From the NCBI RefSeq assembly GCF_023284045.1, contig NZ_JAKIKQ010000014.1, forward strand, positions 62,001 through 126,000: a stretch of DNA of 64,000 bases, read 5' to 3'. A model generated the notes under the pieces. It saw only the letters and a list, made by a program, of their open reading frames with translations, had not been told where the DNA came from and searched no databases. This DNA comes from Shewanella kaireitica (GTDB lineage: Bacteria > Pseudomonadota > Gammaproteobacteria > Enterobacterales > Shewanellaceae). Positions 8,909-17,875 of this stretch are shown here, piece after piece; position 1 is the stretch's first letter, and each line of letters starts with the position of its first letter. Made by a program: the position numbers and the translations under genes.

Positions 8909-10054
8909 ATGCAATTAGATTTAAATGGTATTACGCCGCAGCAGTTCTTAGAGCAGTACTGGCAAAAAAAACCACTAGTGATCCGCCAAGGCTTTAAAAA
9001 CTTTCAAGATCTACTCTCTCCTGAAGAGATGGCGGGACTTGCTTGTGATGAATTGGTTGAGTCACGCCGAGTCTTTAAAGCAAATGATGAGTGGCAAGCT
9101 GAGTTTGGCCCATTTGAATCTTACGAAGAACTTGGTGAAAAAGATTGGACCTTAATTGTTCAAGCACTGAATAACTGGCTACCAGAAGCAGAAGAGTTAA
9201 TTCAATGTTTTGATTTTATTCCACGCTGGCGTTTTGATGATGTCATGGTGAGCTATGCCACACCTGGCGGTGGAGTCGGGCCTCATATCGACCTATACGA
9301 TGTGTTTATATGCCAAGGTTCGGGTCGCCGACGTTGGAGAGTGGGGGATCTCGGTCCTCATAAAGAGTTTGCAGCTCATCCAGCATTGCTTCATACAGAG
9401 GCATTTGAGCCAATCATAGATGTTGAACTCTTGCCTGGCGATATCTTGTATCTACCACCAGGGTATCCTCATGATGGTGTGACTCTTGAGCCCTCGATGA
9501 GCTTCTCTGTCGGTTATAGAACGGCCTCGGCTAAAGACATGGTGAGCGCGATGGCTGATCACATCATCGATAATGATTTGTGTAATGAGCAGATTGCCGA
9601 TCCTGACCGTGAACTCGCCAGTGGTTCTGGTGCGGTGAACAACTCTGATTTAGCGCGAATTAAGCAGCAACTATTTGCCACGTTAGATGACAAGCTAATC
9701 AGTGAGTTTAGTGGGCGTTACCTTACTCAGTCGAAATGTGAACTTGATTTACCTGAAGACCATTTAGGTTTTCAAAGTTTAGATGTGACTGAGCAGTTAA
9801 AGTTACAGCCCCTAATTAAGCTTGGAGGCTTGCGCTGTTTGTATTTTGAGGCAACAGCCGCTGATGGTGTTCTCTATATCAATGGTGAACAGATCCAATT
9901 AGGTAAAACTAAAGAGTCATTAATTGAACTGTTGTGCGACTCGCATCAGTTAACACTAGAGACGCTTGCTCCTTGGTTGGATGATAGTGAAACACTCAAC
10001 CAGTTGACTGATTGGGTTAATGCGGGTTATTGGTATTTCGACGATATTGAGTAA
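8909..10054 (+). CDS. roxA: Ribosomal protein uL16 arginine 3-hydroxylase RoxA (YcfD)
   Basis: Fe(II)/2-oxoglutarate-dependent JmjC-type oxygenase that hydroxylates an arginine of ribosomal protein L16. It has 381 residues, the usual length. The iron ligands are visible as H126 and D128 (GPHIDLYDVF) and H188 (PPGYPHDGVT), spaced as in E. coli YcfD. The C-terminal winged-helix region (LKLGG-like LIKLGGLRCLYFEA) is present. It appears to be monocistronic and ends before a strong shared terminator. Confidence 0.92.
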   Translation: MQLDLNGITPQQFLEQYWQKKPLVIRQGFKNFQDLLSPEEMAGLACDELVESRRVFKANDEWQAEFGPFESYEELGEKDWTLIVQALNNWLPEAEELIQCFDFIPRWRFDDVMVSYATPGGGVGPHIDLYDVFICQGSGRRRWRVGDLGPHKEFAAHPALLHTEAFEPIIDVELLPGDILYLPPGYPHDGVTLEPSMSFSVGYRTASAKDMVSAMADHIIDNDLCNEQIADPDRELASGSGAVNNSDLARIKQQLFATLDDKLISEFSGRYLTQSKCELDLPEDHLGFQSLDVTEQLKLQPLIKLGGLRCLYFEATAADGVLYINGEQIQLGKTKESLIELLCDSHQLTLETLAPWLDDSETLNQLTDWVNAGYWYFDDIE

Positions 10055-10088
10055 CCGCTAGCATTTATCAATGCTTAACTACAAATAG

Positions 10089-10124
10089 AAATGGTTCAAC
10101 GACAGTACCGCCATTGAACCATTT
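10089..10124. terminator. Bidirectional terminator between roxA and the outer-membrane-type gene
   Basis: 11-bp stem AAATGGTTCAA/TTGAACCATTT with a 14-base loop, followed by T-rich sequence on the plus strand. It lies between the convergent stops. Confidence 0.75.
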
Positions 10125-10167
10125 TATTAGTGTATTAAGTTGAGTTACTGGTTTTGGGTTATTCGTT

Positions 10168-11088
10168 TTAGAATATGTACTGCCATACAGCGCCGAGCGT
10201 ATCAAAATCGCTACCGACTTGAGTGACAACACCGGTACTCGCATAAAGCTTAATGCTATTGCTTCTGTTAATGGGCGCAGAATAGGTCATGCCGAAGCGA
10301 GAGTTTTCCTGAGAATCAAACGAGTCGATATTGTTCTTGTGGGTTTCACCGCCAAAATAAAAGTTGGCATTGAGTGATAACCAGTGACCTCGGCTAAAGT
10401 TGTAAATTAAGTGACCTTGTAGCGTATATTGTGGATCTTGCTCTAATTCAACGTCATTGAAATACTCGTCGTTATCACCGTAAAAACGCACAGAAGCGAT
10501 TAAATCGTAATACCAATCGCCGAGTTTGTGTGACATACCTAAACCAGGTCTAAATACCCAACGATTTGCACCAGCATTAAGCAGCTTATCTTTATCATAA
10601 TTTCCTGTAGGGGCGGTTATTTGCAGACTAGTACCTAACACAACGCCTTGCTTCCATGTTGCAAAGTCGGCAGGTTTTAAAGCTGGCGCACCAAAAAAAT
10701 TCCAAGAGAGTCGAATATTAGCATCACCATAGCCACATCTATCAGCAGTGACTCGTTCGCCTTGAAAGTCAGCGCTGCCTTTGTAGCAAAGTCGACTCGC
10801 TGTCATATCAATTTTTGATGATTTCCCTGCCAGTGCAAAAGTATGGGCGTATCCGACAACAGCGGCATTAATGCTAATATCAGCATTCTCGATGGGTGCT
10901 GTAGGCGCAGGTGATAGTTCACCTTCAGAATGTGCTGCGCCGACGACTAAAAAGTTCATTCCAATGGGAATATTAGTATAGCTTCTAGGCTCAAGATCTT
11001 GCGCAGTGCATGTCGTTGCGACCATTGCTACGCTGAGCAAGCCAAAATAGAGGAGCCTGATGTTATTTTTATTATGGCTGTTTTGCAT
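10168..11088 (-). CDS. SphA/MetA-pathway-type outer-membrane protein
   Basis: 306 residues with an N-terminal signal peptide (hydrophobic stretch about 11-29, likely cleaved near TCTAQD). The mature part alternates beta-strand-like segments and ends in an aromatic residue (WQYIF), typical of an outer-membrane beta-barrel. Features such as VVGAAHSEG, LQITAPTGNYDKDKLLNAG and WVFRPGLGMSHKLG match the 'MetA-pathway of phenol degradation' transporter family. The family name comes from a single context and the substrate here is unknown. No neighbour suggests aromatic degradation. Confidence 0.8.
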   Translation of the reverse strand: MQNSHNKNNIRLLYFGLLSVAMVATTCTAQDLEPRSYTNIPIGMNFLVVGAAHSEGELSPAPTAPIENADISINAAVVGYAHTFALAGKSSKIDMTASRLCYKGSADFQGERVTADRCGYGDANIRLSWNFFGAPALKPADFATWKQGVVLGTSLQITAPTGNYDKDKLLNAGANRWVFRPGLGMSHKLGDWYYDLIASVRFYGDNDEYFNDVELEQDPQYTLQGHLIYNFSRGHWLSLNANFYFGGETHKNNIDSFDSQENSRFGMTYSAPINRSNSIKLYASTGVVTQVGSDFDTLGAVWQYIF

Positions 11089-11256
11089 TGATGATCCCTA
11101 ACTGAAAATTGATGCACTCTAAGCTGCTGCGCTACTTAGCTAATTCGATTGCACATACACTAAGTTAACCATTTTATCAGTTTAATCAAGCATGTTATGC
11201 TGCAAGCTCTTAAAACCAATATTTAACATTGTTTTGAATTATCTACAGGGTTTTCC

Positions 11257-11769
11257 GTGTTTACCAGAGAAGAGATAGAGCATTCGATTCATCAAGCCCT
11301 AATCGATGTACATCAGGATGCGGTGAATGCCGCCAAGCGTGCCCACGATACAGCAACCAGTAGTGAAAGCGTTGCTGAAAATAAGTACGATACTTTTGGG
11401 TTGGAGGCGTCATACCTTGCTCATGGTCAGTCGGTGAGGGTAGCGCAGTGCCAGACCGATATCACCGCTTTTGAGCAACTTTTCACTTTGTTAAAGCACC
11501 GAGCTTTGAACGAAAGCGATAGTCATAAACCAAAACAAATCGCGCTTGGTCATTTAGTTGAGCTTGTTGACGAACAAGATATTGTTAGCTTGTTGTTTAT
11601 GGGACCAAATGCTGGTGGATTAAAAATCGATTTAGCTAAACGCAATTTTATGCTAATCACACCGCAGTCACCGATTGGCGAAAAACTGATCTCTCGTGAA
11701 GTCGGTGACGAAGTCTCGATTAATGTCGCAGGTAAGCTATATCATTATGAAATTGTTGGGATCTATTAG
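11257..11769 (+). CDS. GreA/GreB C-terminal-domain protein
   Basis: 170 residues. The N-terminal half is helical and could form a coiled coil (ALIDVHQDAVNAAKRAHDTA). The C-terminal half (about 92-170) matches the GreA/B FKBP-like domain, with VELVDEQDIVSLLFMGPNAGG and ISREVGDEVSINV. Gre factors rescue backtracked RNA polymerase by projecting an acidic coiled-coil tip into the secondary channel. The corresponding tip here (TSSESVAENKYDTFG) differs from GreA, so this is probably a Gre-like secondary-channel or polymerase-binding protein of uncertain activity. The start is a GTG preceded by CAGGG. Confidence 0.7.
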   Translation: MFTREEIEHSIHQALIDVHQDAVNAAKRAHDTATSSESVAENKYDTFGLEASYLAHGQSVRVAQCQTDITAFEQLFTLLKHRALNESDSHKPKQIALGHLVELVDEQDIVSLLFMGPNAGGLKIDLAKRNFMLITPQSPIGEKLISREVGDEVSINVAGKLYHYEIVGIY

Positions 11770-11813
11770 AAACAAATTAACAGATATATGGGCGTGATTG
11801 TAAAAGGATTTAT

Positions 11814-12329
11814 ATGGCGTTAATGACCAGTGAAAGACTATCAATTAGACAGGTTACTGCTGCTGATGCAAGTTTTATTTTATCTTTGCTTAATGAACCT
11901 AGCTTTATTGAGGGGATAGCTGATAAACAAGTGCATAGCCTCGAACAAGCGGTAGAGTATATCAATGACAGTTTCACTAAAAGCTATCATGATAACGGTT
12001 ACGGTATGTACTTGGTTTCATTGCGGCAAGGTGAAATCCCTATAGGGATCTGTGGCTTGATACGCCGCGATTATCGTGATGACTTTGAACTGGGTTATGC
12101 TTTTGCAAAAGCCTTTTGGTCTAAAGGATATGCTCAAGAAGCGGTAAAATCGGTACTCGATTATGGTGAAAATGTACTTAAGGCAAAGGAGTTTATTGCA
12201 GTGACTTCTATGGACAATCAGGCATCGATAAAGACGTTAGAACGTGTAGGTTTTGTATTTAATTGTATTGAAAAGTTAGCTGCATATGATGAAGAGAGCC
12301 GTTTGTATAAATTAACAATTGAGTTATAA
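11814..12329 (+). CDS. GNAT N-acetyltransferase (RimJ/RimL-like)
   Basis: 171-residue GNAT-fold enzyme that transfers acetyl from acetyl-CoA to an amine of unknown identity. The family strands are visible: TSERLSIRQVTAADASF at the N-terminus, FELGYAFAKAFWSKGYAQEAV (acetyl-CoA-binding motif A) at about 90-110, and the C-terminal NQASIKTLERVGFVF. It is followed after two bases by a second GNAT gene in the same operon. Confidence 0.9.
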   Translation: MALMTSERLSIRQVTAADASFILSLLNEPSFIEGIADKQVHSLEQAVEYINDSFTKSYHDNGYGMYLVSLRQGEIPIGICGLIRRDYRDDFELGYAFAKAFWSKGYAQEAVKSVLDYGENVLKAKEFIAVTSMDNQASIKTLERVGFVFNCIEKLAAYDEESRLYKLTIEL

Positions 12330-12331
12330 CA

Positions 12332-12865
12332 ATGTCTAAGGTATTTACAGTGGATGATTTAACTATCCGAGAGTTTGAACTTGTAGACTTAGAGATATTT
12401 GCGCGTTATCGAGCGGTGGAAGCGGTTGCTCAATACCAAAGCTGGAGTCAATACTCAATAGAGAAAGCTAACAGCTTGTATGAATCCATGCAGGGCCATC
12501 ATTTTGGCGAAATAGGGCAGTGGTTTCAGCTAGCAATTGTTGAAACTAAAACCAATGTACTGTTAGGTGATTTTGCAATCCACTTTATCGATGCTGAACA
12601 AGTTGAAGTGGGCTTTACCCTGGCACCCGAGCATCAAGGTAAAGGGATAGCGACTAAAGCGTTAAATGCATTTATTGAGTTTTTATTTCATGATATGAAT
12701 AAGCACCGAATCATTGCGACTACTGACTGCGACAATCATGCTTCTTATCAATTATTAGAAAGAGTCGGGTTTCGTAGGGAAGCGCATTTTATCAATAATA
12801 TATTTTTTAAGGGGACTTGGGGAAGCGAGTTCCAATATGGCTTACTTAAGACGGAAAGAGATTAG
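12332..12865 (+). CDS. GNAT N-acetyltransferase
   Basis: 177 residues, again RimJ/RimL-like: DDLTIREFELVDLEIFARY, the CoA-binding EVGFTLAPEHQGKGIATKAL at about 92-111, and NHASYQLLERVGFRREA. The gene begins two bases after the stop of the preceding GNAT gene. The two share the same fold but are not close copies, so this is an old duplication or independent recruitment. It ends before a strong terminator. Confidence 0.9.
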   Translation: MSKVFTVDDLTIREFELVDLEIFARYRAVEAVAQYQSWSQYSIEKANSLYESMQGHHFGEIGQWFQLAIVETKTNVLLGDFAIHFIDAEQVEVGFTLAPEHQGKGIATKALNAFIEFLFHDMNKHRIIATTDCDNHASYQLLERVGFRREAHFINNIFFKGTWGSEFQYGLLKTERD

Positions 12866-12924
12866 CCGAGTTATTCAGGCTAAATATTAAAGGATGCGAT
12901 CGACCCATTAATACACCTATTTTA

Positions 12925-12955
12925 AAAGCCCGCTAGCTTGTTGCTAACGGGCTTT
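12925..12955. terminator. Bidirectional terminator, GNAT pair / glucoamylase
   Basis: Stem AAAGCCCGCTAGC pairs with GCTAACGGGCTTT (one G-T pair) around a short TTGTT loop. It lies between the convergent GNAT and glucoamylase genes with T/A runs on both flanks. Confidence 0.85.
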
Positions 12956-12989
12956 CATGTATTGAACTAAAGTTGCTAAATCAGTACAG

Positions 12990-15539
12990 CTACTGCTTGA
13001 GTTTGTCGCTCACGATTGAATAATTATCCCATACTTTTTTGTCGGAAATGGAGCGTACCAGCTTAATGTATTCAGCGTGAGTCCATGCAAGCGGGGTTGC
13101 AGAGTTAGTGCCTTGGCCTAGCTTATAGTGGTAACGTGTAGGGTTACCCACTCCATCCCATACTTGCTCTGGTAACATCAACCCTTCATTAGCAAAAGTT
13201 TCCATTCCTTGCACATAGGTGTTAATGAGTGCTTGGTGTTCCTTGCTGCTTAAACTATTATTTTGGAGCGACTTAGCGAGTTCGAAGTGCCCGCGCTCTC
13301 CAGTAAAGAATGGCCAAACACGCCCGCGTTGCCCTGCTGTATTAACGCCTCTCTCGGCGTAGCTATTACCGTTGACTTCATCTTCACCGTAGCCGTCATT
13401 ACCATAGCGTCTAAACCCCGGAATGGCTGTTCCATCTTTGGCATTGAACTGGTACTTGACTCTTAAGTTATCCTCGAGCTGCTGATTATCAATAAGGTTA
13501 ATCGTATTGATGATGGTCTTATCATTTGCTGGAGTGACGCCATAGCGCACTAACTCTAAGAAACCACCATCGAGAATCAAACGTTGATCTAAACCAGCTC
13601 TACCATTGTTATCGCCAAGCTTGTTATCTTTATTTGGCTCTCCATTTGGTGCTAAGCGCACAAAGTAGGGCAGACTGGTCTGTGTTTGCGTATTGTCACG
13701 TTCTACGCTGCTGGGAGCTGACAATAGACCTGCGGTTGTAACCATTAGATCATTGATTTTACCTTGCATATTTTTAGCTGTTGCTAAGTAGCGCTTAGCC
13801 GCTTCTTTATCACCAGCATGAGTGGCAATATCGCTGGCGCTTATCAACCCTGAAATAACTGCAGCTGTTGTGGAGGGCGAGTAGCCTTGTTGCTCTTCCC
13901 AGCGCTCTTGTTGAGTTTTTAGTGGTGTAATATTGGTATGGTTCCAATCTAGATTAACTTCTCCGCCGTTAACTAGAAAATCAGCGGCAGGTTTGAGCAT
14001 CTTTTTATACCAATGATTTATTTCGGTATCGCTTAATACACCTGCTTGCCATAACTTCCAGCCGAGCATGATGGGCATCGCTGTTTGATCTAACTGCACG
14101 CCGACCCATTCAATCTGTCCATCTACGTGGGTTTTTTGTAAAAACCATCCCGGGGTACCGCTATAACCCGGGGTATTTTTATTCACCTGAACTTTTTCTA
14201 AATACTCAAAGGCTGTTTTTGGCGTTTGGCTGTCGCCCATTGCTAAAAAGGCCATTGCGCATTGATAAAAATCTCGTGGCCAAACAGCTTTATAGCCTGT
14301 ACTGCCAACTTTTGCTGAAACCGTATCTCCCCATGGATTAGAAAGTGAGGCGATTAACGCACCTGCATGGGTTTTATCTTCTTGTGCCTTTAATACTAAT
14401 GCACTGGCGTATAACAACTTGCCACTATCTGTGGTGGTATTAACCATGTTATTTAATGCATCGAGTGAGCTTAGATAATCTTCCCAGCCTAATGATTCGC
14501 CTTCACCGTTAAATGCGGCAAGTACTTTGCTACTACCAACAGCGAGAGTCGCGTCTGTATTAGCTAAACTGGTTTGCTTGTCGCTGCCAAAACCGATGAC
14601 GAGATCAAAACTGATCTTTGCTTGTTGCTCGCCGGCTTTTACTATTGGGCTTGGGTACTGGGCGGTGAGTGCGACATTGCCTCCTTGGTTTTCCTCTGAG
14701 GTTGTGCTGTACTGCCAGTTCATTTCACCGTTACTATTTAGATCGGTTAATCCATCAGAGATCCCGACAAAGCCAACGCTTGCTTGGCTAAAATCAACAC
14801 TCGATTTAACACTCATAACGCTGCTGTTTTTATCGGTAGTATTAACGGTAAACACTTTATTGGCATCGTCATACTGAGCAATATCGTTTGCACCGCTATT
14901 GTCTATATGTGGGTTAACGACTAGGTAAGGGGTGATCCCAGATTCAAATGCAGTAAAGACCACTTTCATCATTAGTGCATCGCGATCAGGATCAGTAAAA
15001 ATGTGTTTTTCTATTTGGTATTTGCCGTCTTTATCTTTATTGATAAGCTTATAGGCAAGTGATAGCGGCTTGCCGTGCTTATCAGTGTGCAAATACTCAA
15101 TAGTGTGTTCAGTATCATCTTTTTCTGTATCAACAAAACCTTTACCGGTAACAACAAACTGCATATCTTTAAGCTGTGCATTGTGAATCAAGCCAAACAT
15201 GGTTTCAGTGACAATTCCTTGAGCGAGTGAGAACCACACCCGACTGATAGGGTTTTCAGTGCTATCTTGATAACTGCCATCGGTATAGGGCTCATAAGAG
15301 GTACCTATGCCGGTTTTTCCTGCAAAAGCCCATGTTGGGTTGCTTCCAGGAATTCCCGGTGCAATAGAGTTTCGCTGATTATCACTGCTTAGTTGCGTAG
15401 TATCACTTTTAGCAGAACTTAACTGAGTACTTTTCTCTGTATTTTTATTGTTACAGCCGGCTAGTAACAGCGCCATGCTAACCGCGGCGGTAAGTACTGA
15501 TTGTTTAAATGTGATTGGACCTACCATTTGCTTCCCCAA
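12990..15539 (-). CDS. GH15 glucan 1,4-alpha-glucosidase (glucoamylase) lipoprotein
   Basis: 849 residues. The N-terminus has a lipoprotein signal with lipobox LLAGC (C29), so it is anchored in the envelope facing the periplasm or the outside. After a linker comes an N-terminal beta domain like that of bacterial glucoamylases and glucodextranases (about 60-330), then the GH15 (alpha/alpha)6 barrel with AVWPRDFYQCAMAFLAMG, WVGVQLDQTAMPIML and the catalytic base region LAWTHAEYIKL near the C-terminus. It releases glucose from the non-reducing ends of starch or maltodextrin. It is downstream of the SLC45-type transporter on the same strand (82 bases between) and is probably co-transcribed from the operator-bearing promoter near 17450. 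Confidence 0.93.
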   Translation of the reverse strand: MGKQMVGPITFKQSVLTAAVSMALLLAGCNNKNTEKSTQLSSAKSDTTQLSSDNQRNSIAPGIPGSNPTWAFAGKTGIGTSYEPYTDGSYQDSTENPISRVWFSLAQGIVTETMFGLIHNAQLKDMQFVVTGKGFVDTEKDDTEHTIEYLHTDKHGKPLSLAYKLINKDKDGKYQIEKHIFTDPDRDALMMKVVFTAFESGITPYLVVNPHIDNSGANDIAQYDDANKVFTVNTTDKNSSVMSVKSSVDFSQASVGFVGISDGLTDLNSNGEMNWQYSTTSEENQGGNVALTAQYPSPIVKAGEQQAKISFDLVIGFGSDKQTSLANTDATLAVGSSKVLAAFNGEGESLGWEDYLSSLDALNNMVNTTTDSGKLLYASALVLKAQEDKTHAGALIASLSNPWGDTVSAKVGSTGYKAVWPRDFYQCAMAFLAMGDSQTPKTAFEYLEKVQVNKNTPGYSGTPGWFLQKTHVDGQIEWVGVQLDQTAMPIMLGWKLWQAGVLSDTEINHWYKKMLKPAADFLVNGGEVNLDWNHTNITPLKTQQERWEEQQGYSPSTTAAVISGLISASDIATHAGDKEAAKRYLATAKNMQGKINDLMVTTAGLLSAPSSVERDNTQTQTSLPYFVRLAPNGEPNKDNKLGDNNGRAGLDQRLILDGGFLELVRYGVTPANDKTIINTINLIDNQQLEDNLRVKYQFNAKDGTAIPGFRRYGNDGYGEDEVNGNSYAERGVNTAGQRGRVWPFFTGERGHFELAKSLQNNSLSSKEHQALINTYVQGMETFANEGLMLPEQVWDGVGNPTRYHYKLGQGTNSATPLAWTHAEYIKLVRSISDKKVWDNYSIVSDKLKQ

Positions 15540-15621
15540 AATGTACTTTTTAATTTACTTTATGTCAGACACAAAGCGTGATATTAACGTTTGCTGCTTG
15601 TATTCTCTTCAGCAAGGCTCA

Positions 15622-17175
15622 CTAGTTATTGTCGATATTGACTCTTAACACTGCTATACCTGCAACCATCATCAGCGCACCACCGGTTATCAGTGCGTAA
15701 ATCGGTTCGCCATCGAAAAGCACTCTGACGATAAGCCCGAGCACACTTGCTGCAAGTAATTGTGGGATGACGATAAAGAAGTTGAATATACCCATGTAAA
15801 CGCCCATTTTCTTTGCAGGTAACGCGTTAGCAAGCAGGGCGTATGGGACGGAGAGTATTGAAGCCCAAGCAATGCCTATACCTATCATTGGCAGCCACAA
15901 TAATGTCGGGTCGCTAATGAACTTAAAGCTAATAAGGCCAAGCCCACCACAAAAAAGATTAATACAGTGAGTAACTTTTAAACCCAGTTTTTTAGCGAGA
16001 ATAGGGATGAAAATGGCCGCGATTGCTGCAAAACCGTTATAAACAGCAAAGAGTAAACCGACCCAGTCAGCACCATCGTTATAGGCTTTTGATAATACAT
16101 CTTGGCTACCATAGTGATAGTCAGTCACGGCTGCTGTGGTATAGATCCACATGGCAAATAGTGCAAACCATGAGAAAAATTGCACTAAAGCGAGTTGATG
16201 CATCGCTTTGGGCATATTGAATAGGTCATCGACCACGCAAAAGATTAAGCTCTGCTTTTCACGGTTTGTACTTAACTGTTTTGTTGTTTCAGAATGCTGC
16301 TTTAGTTGGTTTAATTTGGTTGCACAGTATAGCTGCAATGGACCAAAACTTAATATTCCGATACTGAGAATAAATAGCTGTTTATCCCACTCACACAACC
16401 AAATAGTGGCAGTAAAAATGCTACCAATACTTGCCCAGAGGATACTTCCGTTTCGGTACTGTGTTGCGCTACGTTGACCCGTTGTTTGGATGGGACTTTC
16501 GTCAGTGTGCTTTTCAAATTCAGCTAACTCTTCAGGTGAGTACTCTTTTGTTGAAATGACGGTCCACATTACAGCAAGGAAAAGAACAGCACCGCCAAAA
16601 TAGAAAGCGTAACGTACTGAATCAGCAATTTCACCAGCGGGCGCAGTATTACTCACATCAAAATAATTACTTAAAATGTAGGGCAGTGCTGATGCGATGA
16701 CCGCGCCAATACCGATAAAGAAGCTTTGCATCGCATAACCAAGAGTGCGTTGCTTGTTAGGCAGGTTGTCGCCAACAAATGCGCGAAAAGGCTCCATGGC
16801 AATGTTAATTGAAGCGTCCATTATCCATAGCATGCCAGCAGCAATCCACAGAGCAGGCGAGTGGGGCATAACAAAGAGTGCTAAGGCAGTACAAACTGCG
16901 CCGAGTACAAAGAATGGTCGCCTTCTTCCCCATCTTCCCCAAGTGTTATCACTTAGGTAACCGATGATTGGCTGTACAATGAGTCCGGTTAAAGGCGCTG
17001 CAATCCATAAGATGGGAATATCTTCAATTGAAGCCCCAAGAGTTTGGAATATTCGGCTTACATTGGCGTTTTGCAGTGCAAAGCCAAATTGAATGCCTAA
17101 AAATCCAAAGCACATATTGAATATTTGCCAGAAGCTGAGCTGTGGCTTTTGTTGTTGAGGGTTGTTCTCAGACAT
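15622..17175 (-). CDS. SLC45-like MFS transporter, probable maltose/maltodextrin importer
   Basis: About 517 residues with roughly 12 membrane segments. The N-terminus SFWQIFNMCFGFLGIQFGF and the loop GYLSDNTWGRWGRRRPFF (the MFS GxLsDrxGrR signature between TM2 and TM3) are typical of the SLC45/glycoside-pentoside-hexuronide-like sugar transporters that replace MalFGK in marine gammaproteobacteria. The start chosen is the ATG at 17175 (MSENN), preceded by AAGG at good spacing; a longer frame to 17238 has no such site. It is the first gene of a two-gene unit with the glucoamylase, with a LacI-type palindrome about 275 bases upstream. Confidence 0.88.
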   Translation of the reverse strand: MSENNPQQQKPQLSFWQIFNMCFGFLGIQFGFALQNANVSRIFQTLGASIEDIPILWIAAPLTGLIVQPIIGYLSDNTWGRWGRRRPFFVLGAVCTALALFVMPHSPALWIAAGMLWIMDASINIAMEPFRAFVGDNLPNKQRTLGYAMQSFFIGIGAVIASALPYILSNYFDVSNTAPAGEIADSVRYAFYFGGAVLFLAVMWTVISTKEYSPEELAEFEKHTDESPIQTTGQRSATQYRNGSILWASIGSIFTATIWLCEWDKQLFILSIGILSFGPLQLYCATKLNQLKQHSETTKQLSTNREKQSLIFCVVDDLFNMPKAMHQLALVQFFSWFALFAMWIYTTAAVTDYHYGSQDVLSKAYNDGADWVGLLFAVYNGFAAIAAIFIPILAKKLGLKVTHCINLFCGGLGLISFKFISDPTLLWLPMIGIGIAWASILSVPYALLANALPAKKMGVYMGIFNFFIVIPQLLAASVLGLIVRVLFDGEPIYALITGGALMMVAGIAVLRVNIDNN

Positions 17176-17450
17176 TAACCAGACCTTTTCGGTGTTAGAA
17201 TTATTATTGTTGGTCGAATCTAAAAAAATGGGTAACAACTAGCGACCTCTGCTGGCCGTTACCCTATACCTATGCTAATCAAGCGATAACCAAACATGTT
17301 AATGTTGTTGGGCTGAAGCTTGTTATAGAATGGTAAAACTAACGGTTAAACCGTTAGAAACGACCATACTTTTAACGACCACACCACAAGCAGAGCATGA
17401 ATAAAAGTAGGTTTCCATGTTACCCTTGAGCTTGAATTTGGCACAACAGA

Positions 17451-17466
17451 ATACATACGTATTCAT
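17451..17466. promoter_or_regulatory. LacI-type operator, core ATACGTAT
   Basis: Imperfect 16-bp palindrome ATACATACGTATTCAT with an exact 8-bp core. It lies between the divergent SLC45-type transporter gene and the small lipoprotein gene. The same core occurs at three other promoters of the maltodextrin genes (22392, 29632, 29781). Confidence 0.7.
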
Positions 17467-17511
17467 GCTGTGTAATTAACAATTATAAAACTTATATTTA
17501 ACGGGGTAATA

Positions 17512-17874
17512 TTGGTGATTAAAGTAATAAAAATACAAGCTTTTGTTTTTATGTGTTTTTTAATCTTGAGTGGCTGTAACATTGCAAATCACGGTTCATT
17601 TACCTCTAAGACCTTTGATGGTGCGGTTCAGTCTGAAGAGCTTGTTGAATTAGGTGCTGTCGTTGGTGAGAGCTGTCAAACACAGTTTTTATATTTACTA
17701 CCGATCGATGAAGGTGTGTCGACATTGCTGGCTATTGAGCAAGCTAAGCAAAAAATTGCCGGTACCGTCTTACTCGCTGATATGATTATCGACGATACGC
17801 TGGCAATTGAATTTGGCTATTCAGAGCAGTGCATCATTGTGCATGCAACTGCAATGGGCATAGCAAATCGTTAA
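17512..17874 (+). CDS. Small lipoprotein of unknown function
   Basis: About 120 residues with a signal peptide and lipobox ILSGC (C22), so it is likely membrane-anchored. The body has two further cysteines (GESCQTQF and SEQCIIV) that could form a disulphide. I do not recognise the family; the arrangement vaguely recalls TRL-like lipoproteins. The start is a TTG at 17512 or a GTG at 17515; both follow GGGG at 17503-17506 at acceptable spacing. It is convergent with the XRE regulator and divergent from the transporter operon, so the palindrome at 17451 might also control it. Confidence 0.65.
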   Translation: MVIKVIKIQAFVFMCFLILSGCNIANHGSFTSKTFDGAVQSEELVELGAVVGESCQTQFLYLLPIDEGVSTLLAIEQAKQKIAGTVLLADMIIDDTLAIEFGYSEQCIIVHATAMGIANR

Positions 17875-17875
17875 G

